Shown here: positions 34,401-45,399 of the stretch, piece by piece
Layout: every line of letters begins with the position of its first letter
How positions within the stretch are numbered: position 1 is the first letter of the stretch
Source: Branchiostoma belcheri
Taxonomy: Eukaryota > Chordata > Leptocardii > Amphioxiformes > Branchiostomatidae
Length of the DNA stretch: 64,000 bases
NCBI RefSeq assembly: GCF_001625305.1
Contig: NW_017804120.1
Location: 479,553 to 543,552 of the forward strand
Direction of reading: 5' to 3'
Translations under genes and position numbers: made by a program
Notes under the pieces: generated by a model
What the model was told of the DNA's origin: nothing
Databases searched by the model: none
What the model saw: only the letters and a program-made list of their open reading frames with translations

Positions 34401-37400
34401 AACTTCAGTGCATTCACTTTGTAGGATGTTATTTTATCGGACGATTTTAAAAAGGCATTAATTCATTTTATACATAGCGCTATTTTTGTTAATGTCAAAA
34501 GTAAAAAAAACAGGGCTTTCTGGTCCATTTTGTAGCTGTCTATTTCGTTCCTTGCGACATATTAGACAATTTTTTTTGGTACAAAATTTTTTATCAAGTC
34601 ATTGCATGTTAGAAAGTTCCTAGACCTCTTAACTACACGTGCATTTTGTTTATTGTAAGAGAAACCTAAACAACAAGCACTTCAAAAGGTAACCGAGCTC
34701 CTGAAATAAATGACATCATATCTAAAAATATAAGCTATCTATTTCCACCCAACACAGAGGGACAAAAGACGCAAAACACGTTTATTGAAATTCTGTCAAG
34801 TGTAGAAACAAACCCTCTTGGAAACGTGCTTAGGCTATATTTAAAGAATATTAGAGTCATAAGTTTTGCCGCTAAAAATAAGAATTTAAAACAAAAAGCG
34901 TCACTCCTTCTAATAGATACGGGAATAGGAAATTCGCTACATGTTTATTTTATGACAGACAGGTAGAAAAATACTCGGTACATTTTTGGACACCCCTCTC
35001 TTTAGCACCCCACGTGCCCTTTCCTTTTAAGTCAGGAAACCCCAGAAGGAGTGGTGTAAATTTCATACCGTTTGGGGTAACCTAATCAGACCCAAGGGCA
35101 CCTGTGGTTGGCCCCACCGCGACTCAGTTCACCTAAACTAAACAAAACGGAGAGGACTCTTGCCAAGCTAGATTTAAAACACGTATCGGTCTGCCTCATA
35201 CCGTTGACTTTTAAATAAGTGACTCTTAAAATAATTAGTAAAGCGTTTCTTGTCGACATGTTACACGAAACGGTGTTCCATGGGGTTTTGAAAAACTTTA
35301 AATGGAACCTTCTTTTCAGAGCCACGCCTTGGAAACCGTTAAACAACCAGACACACCTACAATACTATTGGTAATAGTAGAGGATGGGTTTTTGTTTGTG
35401 ACCGCAGTTAACCTCCAGTCAAGACTATCTCATTACTGGGTTTGTTGTGGAAAGACAGGGAGTTAGCCTTGACCGCTAACATGGGTGAACTGACTCCGCC
35501 ACAAGTAGTACTCAACCTGAGAACAGTTACTAAACCAATCAAAAGCTTTTAATAAATCTACAACAAGACAACCAAAATGATGATAAGATTTGGGTAGCAG
35601 TGGGGTTAGCGTACAGTCACCGTAGTCTGGAATTCCAGAAAACATATGAATTAATTGGTAGCGCTGCCTATCAATTACAAAGACAGCCCATATAAATGCT
35701 GAATTTTGTGAGACCTTTGTTGAATTATTTCTATGATTCTTTTATGTATCTCTTTCTGGCAACTGTATTTCAGTGATTAAATAAAATGGACCAAAGTTAT
35801 GAAATTTTGACAGTTTTTGCATGTAGGTGAAAATTGGGTGACTAGTTCTTTGATCCCTAGCGGTTTTTCTGGTACTGCAGATATTTTCTTTTGTTTAATG
35901 ACTCAAATTTTTGCTTCTTTTGCAGATGCAAAGACCGTTGCCAGTGGATGTAGAGAGATTTAAAGCCGTCAACAAAAATGTAAGTATTAAAAATGTTTCA
36001 CTTTAATTATCACATACGTCTTCTAAAAGACGAGAGGGGAATATTTTACATTAGCTAGCAAATGCCAGCTCTTTAACCATCCATTCATAAAGCCCACCAA
36101 AGAGCTATTTTGTTGATAAACTGTATTATGATACAGGTGTAAATAAAGCTTTGTTGCTAGAGGATTAACAATACAACATGTATATAAAAAAATTCAGAAG
36201 TGACATGTTTTCAATAATCAATTAGTGGCATATAGAAGACTGACTATAATACTTGTCATAAGTGATTAACAACAGAATGGATGTCAGAAGAAAATGAATG
36301 GGTATGTAATATAGTGTTTGTAAAGGTGTATAAGGGTCTCCTAGGCAATTCAAAGGGCAATTGACTCTGATCATGCAACAATGTCCAAGTCTATATATTA
36401 TTTTCAAATGGCATTGTGACAATACAAAAGCATTATTAAAGGCTTGAACCAAAGATTGCAAGCAATGTGGTGCTATAGGTTGTAGGAGGAATCTTAAAGC
36501 CCAAAATTTGAGCATATTTTGATTTAAAGAATAAAAACATCACTTATTATATAAGTTTGAAAATTATTGGTATTCAAAATAAATCTATCAAAAATTAGTT
36601 TCTTGTTTATTGCAAATTAGTTATCTCTAGCTCCTAGTAAATTTTTCACCACTTTACTAAAAAAAAAAAATAAAGTGGTTGCAAACAACGCTCTTTTTTT
36701 CCCTAGGGGGGTCTTATGAGAAAAACAATGTTAAAGGCATCCAGTACAGTTTTTAGGACTTGGAAACCCGATTTTTCAATGTCAATATTCTAGTCACTTA
36801 TCTACACACTACATCATACTATCTGTTGAAACCTCACTATCCCAATGTATATTGAACCTCATGGAGCAAAACATTCCCAAAATTCTGATGGAAAATGGTT
36901 ACTGGAAGGGCCCTGGGCTGATTTTAGGGTACCACCCAGAAAATAAAGGACTAATCTTGGGGCTTGTTTTTGCAGTTTTAGAAGCCCAAAGTATGAAATG
37001 CTGATTAAAATGTGCTAATGTGGAGCAGTATGTGTCAATATCATAAAAATTGTCTTATTCAGAATATTTCCAGTTTTGCTGCCCTGAAATTGCATTGGAT
37101 GCCTTTAAGAATACTACAGCGCAGGGGGTAAGTGTCTTTGAAGGGGGCCATCACATAAATCAATGGCTAAAAGCACCCAAAAAACACCAGACGCATGTAC
37201 GAATGAAATAGAGCGTTACAAGTGCTGTTAGGATGGTATGTGCCATAAGAGTCCTTTCAACTGTGCACTCTAAATCATCGGTAAAAATAACAACGGCGGC
37301 GAAAAAAAGCAACAACGCGTACACGCAACATACCAGGCTTTTTTATAGGGATAAAATGTTACATTGAACATTGTAACACTCAACGCTATTACCTTGGCGT

Positions 37401-40400
37401 TAAAAAACGACAGGGCTCCGCCCAGACGATTTACGGTTTGTTTGGTTAGAGACTGTTGTACGTGCATACTATTAGGTGAATGGGGTAATGTAGAGGGGTA
37501 GGTTTTGGTTATTTAACTAGATGGACACCAGTAATGAATAATTTATACATTATACCAGTTTTTAAGCTTTGGTAACATACTAGTATCCAAAATTAATGAT
37601 GTATTGTATAATTTATGATATTTGTAATATACACAGTCACATAAACCATTACAACATGTATTCAAACATTGAGGTAAAATTCAGGTATTGTCATGGAACT
37701 TAGGTTCAACATTGAGTGAGATTGAATGCCTATATAATAAATCTTATTATATATAATAATAACTATAGTTTTTAAACAAAATTCAAATGCTATGTTAATA
37801 ACAACATTTTAGTAAAAAAAATTGACAGACTAGAGTACGTGTCTCAAAATACAAATTTTCATATACCAAAAATTTATGACAAATACACACAGGGTATGGT
37901 GTTCAATTGTTTTGTAATTCAAGGTTTCTTTGTTTCACAATGATTCAGCAAAACCTGTGCCTCACCTATATCTAAGTCTTTGTTGTATTCAGTTTGTATT
38001 TATCAGTTTTGACTATATTACATGTAGCTAGATGCATAATCATAAGGCCACACTGACTTAATTTTATGGATGACATCCTCTGAAGACCCCCAAACTAGTG
38101 CGCGTGGGCGAAAAAAAGAAAAATCCAGCCAAAAATAAAAATGCTACTAAACCATAGGAATACAAAGCCGATATTGTGAATTTTGCGCATTACATAGCGA
38201 CGTATACGACAGGCCGGCACATGCTGGATTTTTTATGGAATTAATGAATCGACACTGTACGAATGTACTGAGTTCTTGACCCGTGGAGCTTCGGCAGCCT
38301 GGGTGCCATCCTCCACCGACGAGATACCAGCGACTTCGTTGTCGCTAACTACCATGGACTACCCAGGCCTAAAACCAGGCCAGAGCCTCGGAAGACGTGA
38401 TCTTTTTTTTTTTTTTGAGATCAGGCGAAAACTAATGCGCGCGCAGATGTCATCCATAAAATTAAGGCGGTGTGGCCTAACCTTGAAAAGCACAATTGCA
38501 ACCAGCATAAAATCTACAGCATCTAGTACGTCCTTACCACCTGAAATGGTCCATAAAACAAAACAGTTCAAGACTCTCAACTGACATCCGGCAACCTTCT
38601 TGAGTATCTCTTAAGACAGCTTGTAATAACAGCTGTTAAGTCAAGACTGTGTGAGTGATGGTCCTTAAGGGTTCAATGGTTCGACCTTAAGACCACACCT
38701 GTAGACCCGAGGTAAGTGTCTTTGAGTCAGAGGGACCTTAAGGTGTTTTTTGTGGAATTTAAGATAGGTTGGTCCTGATGCACCTGTAAAATTTGATGGT
38801 GCCAGTGTAACAGCTCAGAACATCCCCCTGCCCCAGATTAACCCCGGGGGTACATTCTAACCAGGGGTACATTCTAGCCTGTTACACCTGAGTGAGTGTC
38901 TATGATATAAATTTTCCTAATCAAATTATGACAAGTAGATAAGGGAGCTGCTAGTAAGTATTATGTCAATCATTTCCCTAAAACAGTGATTCAGGCCAAG
39001 TAATTATGATACTTGATCCTGATTGGTCACAACACAGGGACACTTAATCTAATCAAACATTCCTCATCCACATTACCCCAGTGTCCCGGAGTGAACCACA
39101 TTTTTTTGGACCCCCACGACAAACCGCATTGCGTTACTGGGGGCCTATTCACCGGTTATGACTAGTCGAGGGCTTAAAACCACCACCCAAAAGTAAACAA
39201 ACTCGGTAACCAAGTGACTGAAACTCTATTTTGTGAAGTGACTGTTCAAGTGTGGGGAGTGTTGGTCGGATGTGCATTCAGGCCTGGGGGTTGTGTGTAC
39301 AGGAAATGTCGTAGAAGGGACAGTTCAGATGATATCTCAGGAAGGGGTGGGACTGAATCTGTGGTAGGGACCGATCACACGATAGCTGGGGCCTGCACGA
39401 CAGGCTAATTTCAAACTCTCTTTTAGGGCTTTTTTAGATTTTGAAATGAATACTTTTCGTATGTGTGTGTTAACTAATCTAATATGTTTCTCTGTTTCCT
39501 TTCCAGAAACAATCACAAGATATCTTCAACAACGAGTACACAACAACAACAACAACAACGACAGAGAACAACAACACCAACGACACAAGTCTTTACTCCA
39601 AACAGAGATTGGCGCCACCCTCTCCTGATGGGCACCGTAGCAGCAATGATCCCTCCCCTGAGTAAGTAACCATTTAGGGACAAACCAGTAATGATGGTAT
39701 GGGGGTTATGATAAGGGTTTATTTCAACAACGAAAAATTCTTTGCAAGAGGTGTCACAGAAAATTCTGAAATATGCACTTTTGTTAGAATGCAAAATTTA
39801 ACTAGAAAGGCCAATATTTGCTTTGGAGCAAATACAGCGATGGGTTCACCACATTTTACCACATGGCAGGGAAAGAATGAGAAACACAAGGGAAAACAAT
39901 GATTTACATTGATATAACTATAATATGAAGTAACATACAACTAAAACAACAGTTGGATAGCTATTCCCTACTTTATTGGTTAGGATTTTTAATTGCATAA
40001 TGCAAACTGTTGATTTTCAAAATAAAAAAAACGTTCATGCCCCGCATTCCAATGCTGGAGCAGAAAAGCTTGAAATACCTACCAAAACACTTGAATAAAG
40101 ACATACTGTCAGTATGGAAATACTCTGTGCAGGTGTTAATCAAGTTAAATCCCAACAGCCAATCAGCAAGAAATGCTCTGTGCAGGTGGAAATGCTCAGT
40201 GTGCAGGTGTTAATCAAGTTAAATTCCAACAGCCAATCAGCAAGAAGTATAGAGGAAAGCTGCATGCCTATTGGTTGATTCCCTGCATTCCATTGTGATG
40301 ACTCATGCCCAGACGTGGTAAACATGGCACACTAACACAGTAATACATTAGCTATAATACAGCCAAAAAACTCAAATAAAACCATTCTAAAAGCCTGTAT

Positions 40401-43400
40401 CACAAACATTTAAAAAACGCCTAGGGGTATTTGCCCACTGTACCTCCATACCAAATTTCAGGACCTTAGGCCCTAAAATGAAGAAGCTGAATCCATTTAA
40501 AAAATGGCAGGAGGAGAAGGAGAAGAAGAAACATCAGAAAAAGCAATATGGTTTCACCACACCACTTCGTGGTGTAGTGAACCCATAAAAATTTTTACTT
40601 CACCAACTGGAAGGTAGAAAATGTGAAAGGGACAAGTAGAACACAAAATCTCCTGGGAATCGAACCTGGGTCGCCAACTCACGAACCCAACGCACAGACA
40701 TGTGCCATCAACTGATAGACAGGTCAGTTGATGGCACTTTAACCCCTGACTGTTAGATATTTTAAAAATTATAAGTACAGTCAAATTTCTCGTTCCGTCA
40801 ATACAAGCACTACTGTATGTATATAACCAAAAAAACTATCAGATTTTCAAAACAAAGTTAACTACTAGTAACTTAAATGTTATTTTCAAAATACAGTAAC
40901 ATATCTTTCAGTTCAAAGCACAGTGCTATATTGACAACTAAGCTATGCACTTAGGAGTCAAGGGTACATGTACACTGGCACCCTTCAACAGAGTACGCTG
41001 AATAGAATGTCGTTATTTCACATTCCAATGCCAAGAAGCAATTATTTCTCAGCGTGGGGTGTTTTCCTAACAGTGTGACAAGAGACTGTAGTGTGTGGAC
41101 TAGTTACTGTGGGACTTTCTAGTCATTCAGAGTGTCAGTGTGTGGGTACTGTGTGGTGAAAGATTTAAACAAAAATCCAACCAAAACATTAGTACAAGTT
41201 GAATTCTCCAACAAAGAAGGGGCCCCGCAAGCCCTTTTCTGTAGAGTGTAATCGCCGTTTTAATTCTACGTAGAGCGTAGACGGACGCTCTAATTCAACG
41301 TAGAGCGTGATTGGCGCATTTCGCATAGAGCGTATTCTCCGTTTTAATTCCATGTAATGCGTTGTGGCCAATTTATCGTAAAGCGTAATCAAGAAGTTTC
41401 CCAATTCAGTGTAGAGTGTTATCGGGACCCCCCCTTGCAGGCCCCAAAGAACTGAGTCATTTCTAGATAGAATAAGAGTTTAAATTTGGATCTAACGGCT
41501 TAACGTTACATTAATTTTGTAATGTGTGTATACATGTACATGTAACATTCTTGAAAGTATATGTCACAATACTAAAGCTGTTATGAGAAACATTCTTAAA
41601 GCTGTTACAGTATTTACTTTAAATTTGTATATATTAAAGGAAACATTTTATAAAATGAAACAAAAACTGCTGACAAGGGAAAAATTCATGTTAGTCAATA
41701 ATCAAATTTCTGATTAAAAAACAGACAAATTATGCAAAAATGCAACATTTTCTTCTCAATTGAGTAAACTTTCTTTTTTATTTTATCTTTCAGTTAAAAG
41801 AAAAAGTACATAAAGATTCAAAACAGGAGAATTTCACAGGGTATTAAGTTACACCTTTGTTTTGAAATTATTTCGTGCTTGAAAAAATGCAGTTACAGTT
41901 GAAAACACTGCTTGAACTTTTACTATTAATAACTTACGACTTACAGACATTGAAAAATGACATGAGCAAAAGTTCAAGCAGTGATTTCATCTGTTACTGC
42001 ATTTTTTTCTGGCTAATTGAAAAGGCAAACAAAACGCCTGCTTTAGCATGAATAGTCCATCGACATGTTTGCTGCACAAAAGACCTTGCCCCTATATTTC
42101 AACATTTAGATGGAACAAAACACAGATAAAACCCCATGCACACCCTCCTATACACAGGAACAACCCCATACACACTCTTATATTTGTGAAAAGCTTGCAA
42201 TTACAGTTACATGAATGGTGTGCTGATTGACAGCAGTTACTATGGCAACGGCTTTATCACACAGTCTTTTGACGTCAAACTGTTTCCAGGAAAAAATTCC
42301 GGCCTTTATAGTCTTTGTATCAGGAATCTGTTGACATCAAATGTCTGAAATACTCAATACATCTTCCAAAGTCTTTTTTTTCAACGAATGATTGTCCATC
42401 ATATGCCTTAATTGAAAAGTTTTGGAATAAGTTACATGTCAGAGAAGATTTTCATGTTTTGCTTCAATGAACAAGATGACAAAATTAGATACCTTCTAGC
42501 ATATTTCTTTCAAATTGCAAGTCTCATTAGCATGAAAATTCTACAGAAAAAAAATGGTTTGGTCAAGATTTGCTCTCCTATTTCTCAAGTTTTTCAACAG
42601 ATTGTTGTTGTCAATAGTGATTTTCTTGTATTGTCCATGCTTCACCTGCCAAAGTGATTTTTTTCTAACTCCAGGTGTTTCGCCTGCCAAAGTGATTTTT
42701 TTCTAACTCCCAGGTGTTTCGCCTGCCAAAGTGATTTGTTTCTAACTCCCAGGTGTTTCGCCTGCCAAAGTGATTTGTTTCTTACTCTAGGTGTTTCACC
42801 TGCCAAAGTGATTTGTTTCTAACTCCAGGTGTTTCACCTGCCAAAGTGATTTGTTTCTTACTCTAGGTGTTTCACCTGCCAAAGTGATTTTTTAAACTCC
42901 CAGGTGTTTCACCTGCAAAAGTGACATGTTTCTAACTCCCAGGTGTTTCGCCTGCCAAAGTGATTTTTTTTATCTCCAGGTGTTCCACCTGCCAAAGTGA
43001 TTTGTTTCTAACTCCAGGTGTTTCACCTAAGTGACATGTTTCTAACTCCCAGGTGTTTCACCTGCCAAAGTGATTTTTTTCTAACTTCCAGGTGTTTCAC
43101 CTGTCAAAGTGATTTTTTCTAACTTTCAGGTATTTCAACTGCCAAAGTGATGTGTTTCCAACTTTCAGGTGTTTGGCTTGCTATTTTGATTATTTTCTAA
43201 TTTCAAGGTGTTTCACCTTCCAATTGGAAGACTAGTGTTCTTTTTTAAGAAATTCCTCACTAGAAGTTTTGCTAGCCAAAAAAAAGGTTTGTTCTAACTC
43301 CCAGATGTTTCCCCCTCCTGTGATTTTTCCCTTACTATTCAGGTGTTTCACCTGCCAAAGTGACGCATTCTCCCCCACCTGTAGATCACCCGTAGCACCT

Positions 43401-45399
43401 GTTTGGTCAGCACAAGGATGTTACCTTAGTCCTTCACACGTTTGCGGCGCAAACAAGGGCGACATTTTCACCGCAAACACGTCAACGCGGTGTCACTGTT
43501 CCAACAACGCCGCGCTCTGAACACACTTTCACGTGTGAAACGCAAATATTGGGATGTCTACAGTAGCAAACCTATTACTGTGTTAAAAAGGAGTTACTTT
43601 GTTGGTAATGCCAACAAAAAGTTCACAAGGACTGTATTCAAACGTGTTCGAGCCAACCTGAAACTTTTTCTGTCATTCAACTTTCTTGACGTAACATTAT
43701 GTCAAACACTGAAGGCCCAATACTTCTTACGGGGTGCAATTTTGAAATCTTCTGAAACCCTCTGAAACTCAGCAAAATTTTGAAATCTGCCCCTGAAACG
43801 CTGTGCAATGTATTTCCTACATTTTGAAGGGCAAATTTTGCTAAGGTTAATGACATCTCTTTCTTTATACGCTAATTTTAATATGTGTCAAAGATGACGG
43901 ATTGGGCAAAAATTTTGACCAACAAAATCAACATCTTCAGATGGACTGAAGGAATCTTTGTCAACTTGAAACTAAACATGACTACCAAAAAGTCCTTCAG
44001 AATTCATAGAAATAGTGTTTCAGAGGGTCAAGATTTCTAAATTTTTCTGGAGGAGCATGCCACCTTAGATTGAGATGCTTCTGACATTTTGCACCTTCAG
44101 TGCTCAACATGATTTAATTATTAGTCTTGATTTGATTTGATTTATTGAAATTGCAACAGTGCAATACATGCGTAACAGAGGCAGCTGTTGCTGGTGTTGT
44201 GTCCCGCACATAGAAACGAATACTGGACAGACAATACTCATTTTCACTTGAGTCTAGTGGGGAAAGTCGTGTAAAGTGCCTTGAATCCCAAGGGCACAAG
44301 ATCGGTGGCATGTCAGGACTCGAACCCGGGACCTCTTGATTCCGAGTCGCGCACGCTGCTGTTGCGCCACACGACCCCACATTAGTCTTACATCAAACAA
44401 AATTCAGAAAGAGATGACAAAAAATTTTCAGGCAGTCTAGAACACTCTTTTCGTCTGACCTCTCTTCATTCTAATAGTACGACCCTTACTTGGAATGGTA
44501 ATTGTTTTCCAACGTCCATTCCAAACATTGGAAAGAAAACATCGGCGAAGTGCTAATGTCACGAACTGCCTTTTCATCGCACTGACACCAATCGCAGCGG
44601 GTATGTGCGTACCGTTACGCTGGAATACCCCCGTTTACCTGTTTTGAGTTCCAATGGCGTCAAAAACTGTCAACGCTACATAGACGCCATGTCACATTGA
44701 ACCTAAAAACAGAACCGGTCTGTACTAGAGCGGTCGTTTGAACTCCATTTCTTAGAAGAATGTTGATCTCGCCACTCTGACATCTTGTTTACCAGACCGA
44801 GAAGGTTCAAAAGACCAGACGTTGTGCACATAAAAATGCTGCTTTAAAGACTGAAAATCTTGAAAAGAATATTTGCTAAGAGCGAATAAATTTGCCAACT
44901 GTACAATGTCATGTATATGATAATCTTTCACTCCATACCTGTAACAGTTGCAAATTAAAGTCTTTATGAAGAGATTATCTCAATTTTTATTTTTTATCTT
45001 TTGTTCAATGCTTTTAGGTGTATAAGTTACTATACAGAACTAGGAAGGCTGACATTTGCATTTCAAGCAAATACAGCATATTTCACTCCATCTCTCTCCC
45101 ACAAAAAGGGACTGTTCCACACTCATTCCTGTGCAAAAGAAAAAAATCCCAAATAACTAAATCCCAAATAACTGCCCAAAATTGAACTATAATGTTCAAT
45201 TTTTTATTGGACTTAAAACTTTTGATAATTTTCTAGTGCCCTGGTTGAAATCCATTGGTGCTTTTTACATGATTTTATTGTATAACTGACATAATTTGTG
45301 TTTTCTCTTGTATTTTTCAGCTATATGACAGTTGAAGCTCCAGTGGAATACAACGAATCTGAAGAAGATTTGATGAAAGAAATCGAGTCAAACTTCTAG
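25457..45399 (+). CDS. CYS1: Cystin-1-like ciliary membrane-associated protein
   Basis: Four coding exons: 25457-26005, 35926-35979, 39507-39661 and 45321-45399 (intron phases 0, 0, 2), giving 278 aa. The N-terminus MGTGSSKK is a myristoylation-type signal (Gly2, Ser6) followed by a basic region (GREDGKERSGEKRQKRGSR, residues 36-54). Residues 74-103 form a likely acidic helix (VDAEVNILTGELDEALRDT). Exon 3 encodes eight threonines from an ACA repeat and an Asn-rich stretch. The C-terminus YNESEEDLMKEIESNF resembles the YDYSEEELMASIEREY-type end of mammalian cystin. Cystin is a lipid-anchored protein of primary cilia whose loss causes polycystic kidney disease in cpk mice. Mammalian cystins are about 145-160 aa, so this one is longer. 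The middle is not alignable by eye, and the assignment rests on the two ends and the common exon phases. ATG 25457 was chosen because the upstream in-frame extension has no ATG. Confidence 0.72.
25993..26470. repeat. Three tandem copies of about 170 bp across cystin exon 1 donor
   Basis: Units start at GCCATCGTA at 25993, 26158 and 26331 (periods 165 and 173 bp) and share TATGGGGTCATGTTTCACAG and ATATCGCACGACAGATT. The first unit begins inside exon 1. Its CCAG/GTGAGCG donor reads TCAG/AAGAGCG and TCAG/ATGAGCG in copies 2 and 3, so only copy 1 retains a GT donor. Confidence 0.88.
26703..26995. mobile_element. Element with about 40-bp inverted ends
   Basis: AGCCTGGTATCCAGTCTTAT then CGTGGTTGGGGC on the left is repeated inversely as CCCCGACCACGATAAGACTG then GATACCAGGCT on the right. 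No TSD was identified. It lies in intron 1 of the cystin-like gene. Confidence 0.55.
27000..28380. other. Intron 1 sequence, AT-rich, with a TACGTATA-rich patch
   Basis: About 27555-27740 consists of quasi-palindromic AATACAATACGTATAGTATT words. The remainder shows no exon, RNA gene or element that I can support. Confidence 0.5.
28383..29245 (+). mobile_element. Decayed PIF/Harbinger-like transposon
   Basis: TIRs GGCCCACTCTAGACGAAGCA then TTTCGCGACAGCGG on the left and the inverse on the right, flanked by TAA on both sides (28380-28382, 29246-29248). The interior encodes an Arg-rich start (MRRRARGARRRRLRYREML) and, after the gap, DTEFYRRFRMSRGTF, similar in style to the N-terminal part of Harbinger nucleases. 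Many CGCTGTCG words lie near the ends. No complete transposase frame remains. Confidence 0.6.
28799..28818. other. Assembly gap (20 N) between near-identical copies
   Basis: Sequence 28652-28798 is nearly identical to 28819-28964, and one extra N stands at 28838. The gap therefore probably separates two readings of the same DNA. Confidence 0.9.
29745..29872. repeat. 64-bp direct duplication
   Basis: GGTAGTATAGTATTACGTTT then CATACG and CTATTAATCTTT occurs twice in a row. Confidence 0.8.
29873..30380. other. Intron sequence, nothing recognised
   Basis: AT-rich intron 1 DNA with poly-T runs and no supported feature. Confidence 0.5.
30381..30592 (-). mobile_element. Family iii fragment (Helentron-like 5' part)
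   Basis: TCTGCTAATTCTCACTCAAA, CCAACACTAGTTACCATGGC and CAATATGTTTTTTTTCGGTA match the family iii copies nearby. The CTAG end is missing. Confidence 0.5.
30593..30965. repeat. Tandem repeat, about 98-bp unit, four copies
   Basis: Copies begin TCGTCSCGTGCTGTGATTT at about 30593, 30689, 30787 and 30885 and include AATATAATCTACGAGGATAT and GTTGCAATTCCAATAAAATA. A fifth partial copy (GGTCGCGTGCTGTGATTTTA) is at about 31262, beyond the family iii insertion, so the array seems to have been split. Confidence 0.85.
30974..31237 (-). mobile_element. Helentron-like repeat, family iii
   Basis: The reverse strand starts GTTTATCGTAGGAAAACATA and ends with the stem GCATTTGGTTGCAAATG, then TTACCTTTCTAG-T. 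It lies inside the 98-bp array. Confidence 0.6.
31514..31930. mobile_element. MITE, GGCCACA-TIR family (copy in cystin intron 1)
   Basis: GGCCACAGCAAGTAAATTTT ... inverse AAATTACTTACTGTGGCC, flanked by TAA on both sides. The interior aligns with 4796-5283 (CATGTTGACCACTGTCAGA). Confidence 0.82.
32440..32945. repeat. 17-bp minisatellite, about 28 copies
   Basis: Unit GGTAGCAACCAAAAAAC with variants. Reverse-strand frames rich in Phe, Trp and Leu (for example 32412-32942) come only from the repeat and are not membrane proteins. Confidence 0.92.
32946..35925. other. AT-rich intron 1 segment of unknown origin
   Basis: It contains a 19-bp minisatellite at about 33885-34010 (AAAAAATTCCCAGTTTAG, about six copies). 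A stop-to-stop frame of about 98 codons lies near 34664-34968 on the + strand, without an ATG near its start and without recognised homology. The reverse strand near 35540 reads VVDLLKAFDWF, faintly like an RT motif but isolated. No gene is supported. Confidence 0.45.
36735..37104. mobile_element. MITE, AGGCATCC family, intact TTAA TSD (intron 2)
   Basis: TTAA + AGGCATCCAGTACAGTTTTT ... GCATTGGATGCCT + TTAA. It is the inverse of the 4.1 and 24.0 kb copies and the best evidence that the family uses TTAA targets. Confidence 0.85.
37105..38045. other. Intron 2 sequence, nothing recognised
   Basis: Low-complexity AT-rich DNA without exon signals that keep a frame. Confidence 0.5.
38046..38477. 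mobile_element. MITE, GGCCACA-TIR family (intron 2)
   Basis: GGCCACACTGACTTAATTTT then ATGGATGACATCC; inverse on the right; TAA at both flanks. The arms keep the GCGCGCAGATGTCATCC subterminal word. Confidence 0.82.
38478..39506. other. Intron 2, 3' part
   Basis: No exon is supported before the acceptor at 39505-39506. A short frame at 39214-39408 has no recognised homology. Confidence 0.5.
39802..40581 (-). mobile_element. Helentron-like repeat, family ii (cystin intron 3)
   Basis: The reverse strand begins with the palindrome TTCACTACACCACGAAGTGG..GTGAA and ends with TATTTGCTCCAAAGCAAATA, TTGGCCTTT and CTAG-T. It aligns along its whole length with 58004-58779 in the opposite orientation. 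Both copies carry an internal near-duplicate AGCCAATCAGCAAGAA block. Confidence 0.65.
41234..41425. repeat. Diverged tandem repeat, about 33-bp unit
   Basis: ACGTAGAGCGTA-like cores recur about seven times with TTTTAATTC between them. Confidence 0.65.
41426..42640. other. Intron 3 sequence, nothing recognised
   Basis: AT-rich with no repeat or exon that I can support. Confidence 0.5.
42641..43370. repeat. Minisatellite carrying an E-box dyad, about 16 copies
   Basis: Unit of about 38 bp: CAGGTGTTTCACCTGCC followed by AAAGTGATTTGTTTCTAACT. Most copies keep CAGGTG and CACCTG (or CGCCTG) three bases apart in inverse orientation. It lies in intron 3 of the cystin-like gene. Confidence 0.9.
44118..44379 (-). 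mobile_element. tRNA-derived SINE, family D (most complete copy)
   Basis: The reverse strand reads GTCGTGTGGCGCAACAGCAG at the head, B box CCCGGGTTCGAGTCC, the family body and a 3' tail of AATCAAATCAAATCAAG. The repeated pentamer tail supports a SINE mobilised by a LINE. Confidence 0.78.
45030..45075 (-). mobile_element. Solo family ii 3' end
   Basis: ACTAGGAAGGCTGACATTTG then CATTTCAAGCAAATACAGCA is the inverse of the family ii hairpin and CTAG-T end, without the remainder of the element. Confidence 0.5.

Noticed and set aside
35463-35645. VVDLLKAFDWF as an RT motif
   Set aside because: Isolated; no neighbouring RT motifs on the same strand, so chance resemblance cannot be excluded.
42641-43370. 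CRISPR-like regular repeats
   Set aside because: Units are directly adjoining with diverged spacers of the same sequence; eukaryotic minisatellite.
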